Below, in pieces: positions 10,983-22,081 of a DNA stretch of 64,000 nt. The stretch's first letter is position 1, and every line of letters starts with the position of its first letter. The position numbers and the translations under genes are program-made. Source of the DNA: Costus lasius. Its lineage: Eukaryota > Streptophyta > Magnoliopsida > Zingiberales > Costaceae. The stretch spans positions 32,992,850-33,056,849 of the forward strand of contig CM050452.1 in the NCBI GenBank assembly GCA_027563935.2, written 5' to 3'. The notes under the pieces are model-generated. The model was not told the origin of the DNA and ran no database searches. It was given only the letters and a program-made list of their open reading frames with translations.

Positions 10983-12281
10983 TGGGAAACCCCGGGGATA
11001 CATGCACAGCGGAATAATATCCCTGAAATAGGCTGGTCCCAAAACCCAATGAAGATCGTCTTGCAAGGGGGTTGACACGATGAGATAGAAAATAACTTAG
11101 GAGCAAGTTGAGGCCTATGTCGAGGTAGGGGCCCAAGCGTGCGCCCTCTGCAGTCTTACACACACGGATACCTCAAACTCTCTTCTTCCTCGCCCAGTCT
11201 TAGCCTCGGGAAGAAGATCCAAGCCTTATGTCACCTTCTTCACCACTTGCGCCACCTTCAAGGGAAGATGCACCAAGGTGAAGAGGAAGGGGAGATGATG
11301 CTGCTAAGCCTTCCTCCAATCTTGCGCCAAGAGGAGGAGATGGAGAAGACTTGCGGCTAGGAAGAAGAAGGCACCAACTTCAAGTCTCCTTGTGCCAAGA
11401 AGAGATGAAGAAGAAGATGACTTGCGGCCCTCAAGTGGAAGAGGAAGATTGCGCCAACTCCTTGTTGCTCTTGCCCCTCAATTCTTGCTCATGCCAACTA
11501 GAATACTTCTTCAAGCCTCACGCATATCCCTTTGATATATAGAGGCATAAAGGGCAGCAAGAACAAGGTGTGGGCGCAACTCATGAAGGCATAAGCGGCT
11601 AGGGTAAAAGGGAGGCCAATTACGGTTTAGGGTTAAGGAAAAATTTTAAGAGTTTTCCATAAACCCTTTCCTATTAACCATATGCGCCAACGACCTTCCT
11701 TAGAAGTTCTTCTAGCCATATCAGCCCCATTCAAGGAATAAGGGGGGAGGCGCTAATTGCTTCCTTATGAAGCAAATTGCACAACTTATTCCCATTGAGC
11801 CCCTAGGTGCCAATGGGATAAGATTTATCCCCATTATTACCTCCCATCTATGGCGAGGTGTTAGGTTGTATCAAAGCATGTCCCTAGCCATGTAGAATAG
11901 TCAATGACCTCAAGTCAAGGGAACAATGCATCTCCTGTCACTTGTGAGGATAACTCATGACACTAAGTCAAAGCCTCATAGCGGGTCGGTCCAGTATATC
12001 CACCACTGATATACTCATATGTCTGCGTTAGCACCTCGTACCTAACTAGCCCATATACCAGTCTCACAAGTACCAGAGTTGTCCCATATCCACTCAGGTA
12101 CATCGACTGGGGACAACCATTTGAGCACAGATCCAATCTATCTATAGGGACATTATCAGGTAAGTACATAATCACAAATGTAGACAAACAATGATAACGA
12201 CAATGCCAGTATGATATAAATATCAGAGTCAAGTAGTACAAATATGGACCAATACTTGGTCTCAGGGCATACACACCAACA
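10983..12281 (-). repeat. LTR family B (5' LTR of mosaic E1)
   Basis: Runs from TGGGAAACCCCGGGG to CACACCAACA on the + strand, 1299 bp. In element orientation it begins TGTTGGTGTGTATGCCC, reminiscent of the family A start TGTTGGGGTATGCCC. It has a dyad at 11994-12014 (arms GTATAT and ATATAC) at the position equivalent to the family A hairpin. The middle (11140-11560) is GA/CT-rich and its open frames look spurious. The right flank is Gypsy sequence. Confidence 0.82.
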
Positions 12282-12444
12282 TGTTTTTCCTAGATGCGTG
12301 GATTTTTCTATGATGATGAATGTTTATGCATGTTAATGCTTGTGAATGGAGATATACCTATTATGCTGAATTTATTTCTTCAATATATATCTACTTGTTG
12401 AAATCCTTCATTGATTGATGCATAAGGTTTTGGGTAGGTATGTT
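12282..12444 (+). repeat. Gypsy internal fragment between two Copia LTRs
   Basis: These 163 bp match the reverse complement of about 58965-59115, inside Gypsy element G2, with scattered differences. An example is the shared stretch around TTTCTTCAATATATATCTAC. So a Gypsy of the G2 type, in + orientation, was the target for both the family B LTR on the left and LTR C on the right. Confidence 0.8.
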
Positions 12445-12874
12445 TGTTGGTGTTTATGCCATATAGACCAATGTTTGGACATGGTCGGGCATTGTTTGAA
12501 TGTACTTTGATAGAATTGTTATTCTTTATAAAGGCATGGTCGTTATTATGCAGACTTCTCTACCTGCATTGATGTATTGAGTTGCATGTATAATGTCCCA
12601 GGAGTTTGGATTGGATCCATTCTCATAAGAAATCTCCAGACAAAGTACCTTAGCAGATATGGGACAGCTTTGGTACATGTGAGACTGGTGTATGGGCTGG
12701 TTAAGTGCGGGGCACAGTAACGCAGACATACAGGTGCATTGGATGCACTGGAGTGATCCACCGTGAGGATTGACTTGTCTAGTCAACAAGTCAATCTCAC
12801 ATGCAAGAGGTTTGCGTTGATCCTTAGACTTGAGGTATTCATGTCTAGATTTGATGATGGGTATGCTTTCATAC
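12445..12874 (+). repeat. LTR family C, 5' part
   Basis: Begins TGTTGGTGTTTATGCC after Gypsy sequence. It is a Copia LTR distantly related to family A: it shares the TTTATAAAGGCATGG stretch and carries the dyad GTGCATTGGATGCAC (12734-12748) followed by TGGA, the counterpart of the family A hairpin. It is interrupted at 12874 by solo LTR D and resumes at 14782. Confidence 0.78.
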
Positions 12875-14776
12875 TGATGTGGGGAGGCGACATGACCCAC
12901 GGAAATACAAATGGAGTTTAAGGTTACCCTAGCTAGGGCACCTAAATTTCCATCTCTTGCATTGCATGCATCTTTAAGTTAGATTTTCATTCCTTGCATT
13001 GCATGCATCCTTTAAGTTATTACCATCTCTTGCATTGCATGCATCTTTAAGTTAGATTTTCATTCCTTGCATTGCATGCATCCTTTAAGTTAGATCTCCT
13101 AGCATAACTTGCATCATATGGTAGGTTAGATCCACCCAACAATTACACCATGTAGTTACATCCCTAGGATCCGCCACTTATGTATGGTAGGTTAGTGCAT
13201 GAAATTGATGTAATAGTATAGGTCAACTCCATTTTGGGATGCAAGTCAAAATCAAGTCAAGATAACTCCAAGAGATGCCATGAGCCCATGAGCCCATCTC
13301 ATGTGAGAACCAGCCCATCCAACTCAAAGGAGCATCACCACAAGTACCCAACACTCCACCATCCTAGTTGGCAGCCATGGGGATTTGTCTCTACCTCCAA
13401 CCGCCCCCTCCCCTTTGAAGCAAAGATGGACAAGACCATTCCCTCACCTGCTGTTGCAGCCCCTTAAAGTCAACATGCGCCAGCCACCAGCTTTTGCAGC
13501 CCCTTACAGCCATCATGCGCCAGCAACTTTGCAGAATTTCAGCCTCAAGAAGCTGTCCCCATTTCCTGCAGAATCCCAGCTTCTTTCAGCCCATCATTTG
13601 CCAACCACCCCTGCCAAGAAGAAGCCTGCACACGCCACCACAATGCAGAGTTTCACTCTTCTAGATGCTGCATCCATTGACTGAAGAATGACAACTCCTT
13701 CAGCTCCTTCAAAGTCACCAGCAAACTGCTCCTGTTCAGTCAACATGTCATGTACCTAGGGAAGGGGATGCAACCTGCTCTTGTCCATTCACTTGTCATG
13801 AAGAAAGCCAACCGTTGGCAGCCCCTATATGATGTATTCCTCTTGTAAAGTGATCAGTTAGAGTTGAATGCAATTTCAAATTCTGAAGTGTGTCTTCACA
13901 TGGTGTGTGTCACCTACCCCTTCCCCTCTTCCAACCATTGCCGAGAGTTCCTTTACTCCCCTCTTGCTCTTCAACCTTCCTCCTCCATTTGCGCTTGTCA
14001 TGAAGTTGGGAGCTCACGCCACTTCCTCCCTTTAGCCATGAAGAGCCTTCAGCCAAGAGGAGGAGCTGGACACATTCGAGACTAAAGAAGGTGCCATCAA
14101 CTCCATGCCGAGAACAAGCCACCTCCCTCTCTAAGTTAGCTAAGTCTCTCTATCACCTTGGTTGATGTTTTCTTGAAATTCTTGAACATCCATCTGCACT
14201 CACAAAGGATCTTTTCAGGTGGCGCAAGGCCAAGGAGGGCATACAAAGTTCATCCCTCCCTTCCCCTCTTAACTAGTTAGTCTCAAATGTGTTAGCAAGG
14301 GAATTTGGAGGCTGTCCTCCCCCTTGAATGATATTATGTGAATGGCCTCTAATATTCTTCAAACTCACCCACGCCTGTGTGGGATGCTGCAATGCCATGT
14401 GTGTAAGCTCATAGGGCCCTACTTCGTGAGTTTCCACCATTGGACCGGTGAAGAACGGGAAGGTCACCCTTTCTATTCTCAAAGGGTGCAAGGTGAGTTC
14501 CTCCCTTAGAGTAGCTCTATTTCTTATGGTAGAACCGCATGTCTAGATCTATTTGATATTGTAGAACCGCATGCTTAAGCTTTATTCAAAGTTTCATCTT
14601 ATCTAGAAGCGCATGTTAGGTTTCTTTTGTTGATTAGTTTCGGTTTTCACTATTACATACCAAAACAAGCTAATTTCGAACTACGATAGCTTAAAGGGGT
14701 TTATTAAGCTATACTTAATTATCAAAATGTTTTCGAAGCGCGTTGTTTGAATGTTGCATGCTTGGTGACCCCGTCA
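12875..14776 (+). repeat. Solo CRM-like Gypsy LTR (D) with 5-bp target duplication
   Basis: TGATGTGGGG to CCCCGTCA, 1902 bp, flanked on both sides by CATAC (12870-12874 and 14777-14781). It is a diverged relative of the G1 Gypsy LTRs: shared stretches include the segment around GTAGGTTAGTGCATG (13188-13202), the ACCCACGCCTGTGTGGGATG segment (about 14368), the ACCGGTGAAGAACGGGAAGG segment (about 14443), and the end around GCGTTGTTTGAATGTTGCATGC. No internal element sequence is present, so it is the product of LTR-LTR recombination. The open frames within it are not convincing genes. Confidence 0.85.
12946..13092 (+). repeat. Short tandem repeat within LTR D
   Basis: Two copies of a unit of about 72 bp. 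Each is made of two related subunits of about 36 bp centred on CTTGCATTGCATGCATC and TTTAAGTTA. It lies near the start of LTR D and has no equivalent in the G1 LTRs. Confidence 0.85.
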
Positions 14777-14781
14777 CATAC

Positions 14782-16041
14782 AGTCTTACGTCTCTCCGTA
14801 ATTGGGAGACCAAAACGACTGTCATTGGGCATGTCATAAGTCACGTAGAGACATGGGTGACCAATAGTAGGATTTGCCCCTTCCTTATTAGAAGCATGAA
14901 ATTCACTCGGGGCGCCCCACCTTATTGGTGCATGATAGGAATGTGTGGCCACACTTATTGAGTCATGACCAATGCATTGGATTGATAAACTTGAGACTAA
15001 TCCAATGGCAAGATATCAGCTTAGGCAAAGGGATCTATAATGCAATGAAAATCCTCGTTGCTTGTTAGGAGTTGTTGCCATAATGACTTAAGTCCTATGA
15101 TATGGGTAGTAGTGATGTGTTGCTAGATACCCCTCACTACTTATGATGTTTACATCATTGCCATCGTCATATGGATCCTACGGGGTCACACGCAATAGAC
15201 TCCTGACGTTGCTTTAATCAGAAGCCTTAGGATCAAGTTATTGGATAACTTGGATCCATTTGGAAGATTTCGTCAGCGCCAATGGGCCTGATGAGTTGGA
15301 AGAAAGTTATTGGAGCCAAACTTCATTTTTGGCAGGTTGACTCAAAATTAACCTAGATTGATCACATTTGGATTAGGGTTGCATTGGATTGGATCCAATG
15401 GCTTAATCAACCTATGCCATGAAGTTTGGGCTAGCTCATTATCCAATGAGGCCCAATAATTAGTTGTCATGAAGAGAGAATTGGCTAAAAGGGTATAATG
15501 GGGAGAAGTCTTAACCCATTAGCGCCTAGGGGCATAATGGGGTGAAGTGGGCGGTTTTGCTTCATTAAGGAAGTAAAAGCCGCCTTGCCCTTTCTCCCTT
15601 GATGGAAACCTTGCCTCTAAGGCAAGTCTTGGGGCTAATATGGCTTGAGAACTTTTATGGGAAGTTCCTAGGCGCATATGGATGTTGGGAAGAGGTATAT
15701 GGTAAAGTCTTGGAGACTTACCTTACCTCAAACCCTAATTTCTCCCAAGACACCACCCTAGCCGAATTCCTCTTGCTTGTTGCGCCTAGCCCTTCTCCTT
15801 GAGAATGCCTCTAAGGCATGTCTTGGGCTGATATGGCTATTGGGCAAATAAGGATAGGTTGAATGAGGTTTATGGCAAAGTCTTGGAGACTTTCCTTACC
15901 ACAAACCCCTATCATCCTAGCCGCCCACTTGGCATGATCTTGGCCCTCCCTAAACCGCCCCTTGGCTTATAAAAGGGACCCTAGCTGCCCCCTCTTAAGG
16001 GTTCGAATGCTTGGAGATGTGAACACGCATAGAAGGGGAGA
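14782..16041 (+). repeat. LTR family C, 3' part
   Basis: Continuation of LTR C after the nested solo LTR; the two parts together give about 1690 bp. It contains the stretch GATGTGTTGCTAGATACCCC (15115-15134), identical to family A, followed by a different hairpin, ATGATGTTTACATCAT (15143-15158). A partial internal repetition occurs at about 15530-15790 versus 15800-15930 (TATGGCAAAGTCTTGGAGAC-like segments). The exact 3' end is uncertain because it runs into another C/G-rich LTR end near 16040. Confidence 0.65.
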
Positions 16042-17240
16042 GCAAGGGAAAGTCCCCTAAACAAAGGGGGGGCGAAACCCTAATAGGCGCATATGAGGAT
16101 TTAACGCAGCGGAAAGGGGTTTCTAGGATCTTTGCATATAGTATGATCAACTTAAATTTTTTATACAATGAAAAGAACCATACCGATGCCATTGTATGGA
16201 TGGCGTCTAGGAAGAAGAGACTCAAGCGCTTCTCCTCCAAATGGCTCGCACACAAGATGTGACCGCCTACTCCCTTAGTGCTCCTTGTGCTAGCAAGGTT
16301 CTAAGGAGTCCTTGTCGAATGGAAGGGAAGAGAATCCTTTGCTTGGCGAGACCTTCTCTTTTCGTCTACCTCTTTACACCCCACGAATCGAATGCCAGTG
16401 TCGAAAGCCAAAAGGGCGTCAAGAGAGCGAGAGAGGTGAGAACGTGAGACATGGTCACGTTTAGAGACATGCTTTCTAAAAATAGAAAAGTCTCAACGTT
16501 CATGCGACCATGGGTTTATCCCAATCGCAAATGCCTCTTCACTTGAACCATGCGCTAGTTCAATTTGATTTGGTTCAACAACCAAACAAGACAAGCCACT
16601 AGTCCAGATCACATTAAACCCCTAAGGCTTAAGATCTGACCGTTCATCTCTTGATGCTCCTGATCACACCGATCTAGCATCAATTCTCTCGATCGAAGCT
16701 TACCGATCTCAAGCCCTAATCAATCAAACATGATTAGACCAGATCTCACTTACAATCAGAGATTAAATCCCTTTAAACTGAACCCTGACAATTCAGTCCA
16801 CACGATCTGACTTAAGTAAGCCATATCATCAAATTGTGCGACCCTGAGGGTTTCCTTTAAATGTCGGTAACGATAACTTACATTATCACGATCAGTGAGG
16901 GGTATCTAGCAACACATCACTGTCTCCCGATATAAAGGAAAGAGTCTTCCAAGACTACACCCAAACCACAGCACAAGTGTGAATCCACTTCACTAGGCAT
17001 ACATATTTCCTTTGCCACTGGATGTTCTTATTGGACAAGCGTGTCAAGCCTGTAGCTCCAATATGATGAGCATGATTAGATCAGATGAACATAGTCACCT
17101 GGGTATGGCCATACACTTTCTCAATCATCTCATCCAGGGGGGCCCCTTTAGAACATCACACTCCAATTAAGGAGACGGCAATCCTATATCTATCACTAGT
17201 GCCCTAACATGACTCATGATCATTATCCAAGATAGTCTAT
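16042..17240 (-). repeat. Truncated family A LTR, cut by E3
   Basis: Minus-oriented family A LTR covering about the first 1.2 kb as read on the + strand. It includes the hairpin near 16871 (GATAACTTACATTATC, a G-U compatible variant) and the TATA region. It stops abruptly at GATAGTCTAT where E3 begins. The remainder that should follow the insertion is not present in the window. The left edge is approximate. Confidence 0.8.
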
Positions 17241-18933
17241 TGTTGGGGTATGCCCTTAAGCCTAATGTTTGAGGCCTTGGGATTGTAACAGTATCATGTA
17301 ATAAACTCTTGTGTTTATAAAGGCATGGTTATTATTCAGTTTGTTACCTTGTCTGCTGCAATAAGTATACTTCTGAATAATGTCTCAAAGCTGTTCAGCT
17401 GGGCTGACATGCTATTATGTCCTTAGTCGATGTATCTTGGTGAACATGAGACAGCCTTGATATGGTTAAGACTAATATGTGTTCTAATCTTATAGGATGC
17501 TTCGAGCATGGAATAAGATGTAGACTCATGGGTACATTGGATGTACTGGACAGACCCTACTAGGATATTCAGTTGCTTGTCACAATGTGAATAATCCTTG
17601 TTTGCATGAAGTGGCACACGTCCTTTGACTTGAGATCACTTGTGTTTCTAAATGATGATTGTCATTGTTTTGAGGTAGTTCAATATCATTTGAAACATAA
17701 TGATTATAGACTATCTTGGATGGTGAGCTTGAGTCAGGTTAGGGCACTAGTGATAGACATAGGATTGCCGTCTCCTTGTTTAAGGAGTGAGATGTTCTAA
17801 AGGGCCCCCCTATATGAGATCATTGAGAAAAGAGTATGGCCATACCCAGGTGACTATGATCATCTGATCTAATCATGCTCATCGTATTGGAGTTATAGGC
17901 TTGACATGCTTATCCAATAAGAACATCCAGTGGCAAAGGAAACATGTATGCCTTGTGAATTGGATTCACGCTTGTGCTGTGTTTTGGGTGTAGTCGTGGA
18001 AGACTCTTTCCTTTATATCGGGAGACAGTGATGTGTTGCTAGATACCCCTCACTGATCGTGATAACGTAAGTTATCGTTACCGACGTTCAAAGGAAACCC
18101 TTAGGGTCGCACAATTTGATGATATAGCTTACTTAAGTCAGATCGTGTGGACTGAATTGTTTGAGTTCAGTTTAAAGGGGTTTAAACTCTGATTGTAAGT
18201 GAGATCTGGTCTGATCATGTTTGATTGATTAGGGCTTTAGATCGGTAAGCTTCGATCGAGAGTATTGATGCTAGATCGGTGAGATCGGAAGCATCCAGAG
18301 ATGAACGGTTAGATCTTGAACCATTTGGTTCAGAGGAATCTAGACCATGGCTTGGGCTGTTTTAATTTGGTATTTGAACCAAATTGGGTTGGGTCAATTA
18401 GATTGAACCGGTTCAAGACAATGAACGCATGGTTCAATGCTAAGAAACGTTTTGGTCGGTTTTTGAAGAAGTGGGCGCATGGCTTCATGGTTTGCTATTT
18501 TTGGAAAGCAATAATGCGCCACCTCTTCTCAACGCCTCAACGCTTGATCCATTCCTCTCGACGCCCTTCTCTCGTGTGGAAATTTTTCTTCACATCTTGA
18601 AGAGCTCTCGGCCAAGTGGAGAAGACATCTCATCCTCTTGAATCGATCAAAGACCCTTGAAGCACCTTGCTAGCACAAGGATCTCAAGGAGTAGGCGGCA
18701 TCACCTTGTGTGCGCACCTTTTGGAGGAGTTTCATTCGAGTCTCTTCTTCCTTGACGCCATCCAACACATGGCTTCGGTATGATTATCTTTCGATCTTCA
18801 TGCTTCTTGAAAGTTGATCATATGAATGTATAGCATCTGATCTTCATGAAACCCTACTTCCGCTGCAAAAGAATGACATGCGCCACCTTTAGGGTTTCAC
18901 CCCCTTGCGCTCCCCCTTGAAGGGGACCCAACA
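17241..18933 (+). repeat. 5' LTR of Copia element E3 (family A)
   Basis: TGTTGGGGTATGCCC to GGACCCAACA, 1693 bp, followed by AT and a perfect initiator-Met primer-binding site, which defines it as a 5' LTR. The terminal hairpin CCCCTTGAAGGGG is at 18913-18925. The left flank is TCTAT. Confidence 0.93.
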
Positions 18934-18935
18934 AT

Positions 18936-18947
18936 TGGTATCAGAGC
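18936..18947 (+). other. Primer-binding site of E3
   Basis: TGGTATCAGAGC, complementary to the 3' end of plant initiator-Met tRNA, two bases downstream of the LTR end. This is where minus-strand cDNA synthesis is primed. Confidence 0.95.
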
Positions 18948-20101
18948 GGTTCTATGCATTGTTATTATGATTGCTTTGCTTTGTGATTCATGATCCATGC
19001 TTACGCGTATCTCTAGATCTAGGGTTACATGCGAAAATTTCATTTGAGTTGTTGTACATGCAAAACTTGATGTATATTTTCTTGGCGCATGTTGTTGGCG
19101 CTTGCTTCATGTTTGTTTTCTCAAAAACCTACTTGACATGCGCGACTCACTCTAGATCTAAGGCTCTACTTTAAACCCTTAGACGGGTTATTAGGGTTGA
19201 AATCATCCCCTAGGTTAGATCCAGACAGTCTGATCAGACCATCTGACAGCCTTGATGGGTTGACTAGATAGCACCTGTGCGCAAGCACTTGGTGGCTATA
19301 GGTCGACTGCAGACAGGCATGTAGCGATGTCTGGTTGAGACGACTAGTGAACACACATGAGTTAGGCCCGGTATCACGCCCGCTTGCCAGACCTCATTGT
19401 GGTTGTTCAGCCCTAGCGCATGCATAGTTGACCATTGGGTCGACTCGAGTCAGTTAGGACTTGGTGCATGCGTGGGCAGTGGATCTGATTGGGTTGGATG
19501 AGTGGATCCCTAGTAATGGACCGTTGTAAGGTAGTAGGGCACATAAGGAAAATTAAAATTGATACCAATGGGGTTTTCAAATTTTTATCTTCCTATGTTG
19601 AATCACATGTTTGATTGAAGCATATGCCCGTTTATTTATTCTTATGTGGGCTGCCCATGTTAAATGTGTGCTGTGCTGGGGCCTGCGTGCCTGTATTAAA
19701 ATGTAAATTGATTATTGTGATCTGTGCATCACATTGTTTTTAATTTATAAAATGTAATTGACCTGCGAGTCAATCTTGTCTAGATAGATTAATTTGTAAA
19801 TTAATCAGACAAGAGCATAGAGCACACTTGGCAGAGGCGCATGCAACAGTGGCTGGACCAGGTGGGAGGTCTAGGGTTCGACCCTAGGACCAGGCGCATC
19901 TTCCTGGTAGGCGCACCTAAGCTGTAGTTAGCGCTTGGGCCCTGGCTTGGGCCAGATGAGCAGCAAAAGTCCCATGAAGAAAAACAAGTGAAGACTTAAG
20001 TGCTATTAAGGTCTTACTTAGGCTATGGGCTTTTACCACATAAGAACCATGCTTTCTTTTTATTGCTTATATAATTAGAATTGCATGAATTTATCTTCTG
20101 C
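18948..20101 (+). other. 5' leader of E3, truncated
   Basis: Non-coding leader matching that of E6 (33249-34247 and 42304 onward). It stops at ATCTTCTGCTATCA, where about 600 bp of the usual leader are missing, and switches to the opposite-strand leader of another copy. The last 61 bp of the E3 leader reappear at 29529-29589. Confidence 0.82.
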
Positions 20102-20327
20102 TATCATGCGCCAACACAACAACATGCGCAACTCATGAAGAAACATACATCTTGCGCAACTCATGAAGAAACATACATCTTAGTTCTAAACTAGCATGTA
20201 GGTTTCGGCATGTGAGCAATCACCTTTAGATCTATTCACCAACATATTCATGGATCAAACATGATGATCTACTCATTAGAACCGCAAGCAATCATATGAA
20301 AAAGTATAGATTGGCTCTGATACCAAT
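20102..20327 (-). repeat. Leader/primer-site fragment beyond the 3' LTR of E2
   Basis: 226 bp of minus-oriented leader with a perfect primer-binding site complement GCTCTGATACCA at 20314-20325. It shows no difference by eye from 27569-27794, next to the 5' LTR of E2. Such sequence should never follow a 3' LTR. It shows that the LTR at 20328 was once also followed by an internal region, as in a tandem element, or that the end was copied. It contains a 32-bp tandem duplication (CATGCGCAACTCATGAAG... at 20121-20181). Confidence 0.88.
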
Positions 20328-22061
20328 TGATGGAACCCTTTCAGGAGGGGAGCGCAAAACCTATTGTGAGAAGAACCCCTTTCATGAGGGGGGCGCAAGT
20401 CATATGTTTCTTTCTCATAGCAGCGGAATTAGGGTTTCCACATAAGATCGCATTCTATACTTTCATATAATCAACTTGAATAACAAGTGAGAGATTCGTT
20501 ACCATGGCCATGGGAAGGTGCGGCTTGGAAGAAGAAAGATCGAAGGGATCTTCTCCAAAGAAATCACACACAAGGGATGAAAGCTTCCTCCTTGCGCAAC
20601 TCTTGTGCTAGCAAGATTGCCAAGCTTTTCCAACCGTGTGTAGGAGATTAGATGAAAAGGGCTTCCTTCTTTTCGAGAGCTCTTCTTCCTTGGCGCAAGA
20701 ACGATGCCTTCCACACGAGCAAGCCGTTCCCAAAACCACGTCCAAGAAGCAAAACCGAAAAACATTAGAGAGACATCAAGCCATGAACGCATATGCGTTA
20801 TGCTTTTGGAACTTTCCAAAATTGGCAACGATTAAGAGTTGGCGTTCACGTTTCCATGAACCAAACGCAACCTCTTCTCCCTCTTGAACCAAGCGCTCAA
20901 CCCATGAGCCGGTTCAATATCCTTGGTTCAATAGCGAAACCAAATCAGCCCATAAATTAAGTCTAGATCAAATTAGACCCCAAGGTCCTAGATCTGACCA
21001 TTCATCATCTGACGCTTCTGATCGCATCGATCTAGCATCATCTCTCTCGATCGAAGCTTACCGATCTAAAGCTCTAATCAATCAAACATGATCAGACCAG
21101 ATCTCACTTACAATCAGAGATTAAATCTCTTTAAACTGAACCAAAACAATTCAGTCCACACGATCTGACTTAAGGAAGCCATATCACCAAATTGTGCGAC
21201 CCTGAGGGTTTCCTTTAAATGTCGGTAACGATAACTTACGTTATCACGATCAGTGAGGGGTATCTAGCAACACATCACTGTCTCCCGATATAAAGGAAAG
21301 AGTCTTCCAAGACTACTCCCAAACCATAGCACAAGTGTGACTCAATTCACAAGGCATACATGTGTCCTTTGCCACTGGATGTTCTTATTGGACAAGCGGG
21401 TCAAGCTTGTAACTCCAATACGATGAGCATGATTAGATCAGATGCACATAGTCATCTGGGTATGGCCATACACTATCTCAATCATCTCATATAGGGGGGC
21501 CCTTAGAACACTACACTCCTTAAACAAGGAGACGGCAATCCTATGTCTATCACTAGTGCCCTAACCTGATTCAAGCTCACCATCCAAGATAGTCTATAAT
21601 CATTATGTTTCAAATGATATTGAACTACCTCAAGACAATGACAATCATCATTCAGAAACACAAGTGATCTCAAGTCAGAGGACATGTGCCACTTGCTGCT
21701 TACAAGGATCATTCACATTGTGACAAGCAATGGAATATCCCAGTAGGGTCTGTCCAGTACATCCAATGTACCCATGAGTCTACATCTTATTCCATGCTCG
21801 AAGCATCCTATAAGATTAGCACTCATATTAGTCTCAATCATATCAAGGCTGTCTCATGTTCACCAAGATATCTCGACTAAGGACATATAGCCTGTCAGCC
21901 TAGCTGAACAGCTTTGAGACAGTATTCAGAAGTACACTTATTACAGCAGACAAGGTAACAACCTGAATAATAACCATGCCTTTATAAACTTAAGAGTTTA
22001 TTACATGATACTAATACAATCCCAAGGCCTCAAACATTAGCCTTAAGGGCATACCCCAACA
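20328..22061 (-). repeat. 3' LTR of E2 (family A)
   Basis: TGATGGAACCC to ATACCCCAACA, 1734 bp, offset exactly 7467 from its partner at 27795-29528. It carries the hairpin GATAACTTACGTTATC at 21230-21245 and the dyad GTACATCCAATGTAC at 21757-21771. Confidence 0.95.
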
Positions 22062-22081
22062 ATCTCCCACTTGCACTTAAT

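Larger units (their letters stand above)
3983..12281 (-). mobile_element. Copia element E1, mosaic, with intact Gag-Pol
   Basis: Minus-strand Angela-type Ty1/Copia element. Order in its own direction: LTR of family B (12281-10983), degenerate primer-binding site, leader, gag-pol (9602-5718), polypurine tract, LTR of family A (5697-3983). The two LTRs are of different families and lengths (1299 and 1715 bp), and the outer flanks (TAATC left, TGTTT right) do not match. So this is a recombinant or rearranged element, not a simple insertion. The coding region nevertheless has no visible disruption. Confidence 0.75.

Noticed and set aside
10326..11542. Possible host exons around 11139-11542 (GA-rich frames)
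   Set aside because: The stretch lies within LTR B between a primer site and the CCAACA terminus. No splice-bounded coding pattern or known domain is visible.
13234..14122. Open frames of 70-100 codons between 13234 and 14122, at first sight a small gene region
   Set aside because: The whole stretch is inside solo LTR D, bounded by CATAC duplications and related to the G1 LTRs. The frames have no domain and compete on both strands.
20128..20190. Short direct repeats near primer sites (20121-20181, 51022-51127) considered as a CRISPR-like array
   Set aside because: Units are contiguous with no unique spacers, lie in retrotransposon leaders, and the host is a plant nuclear genome.
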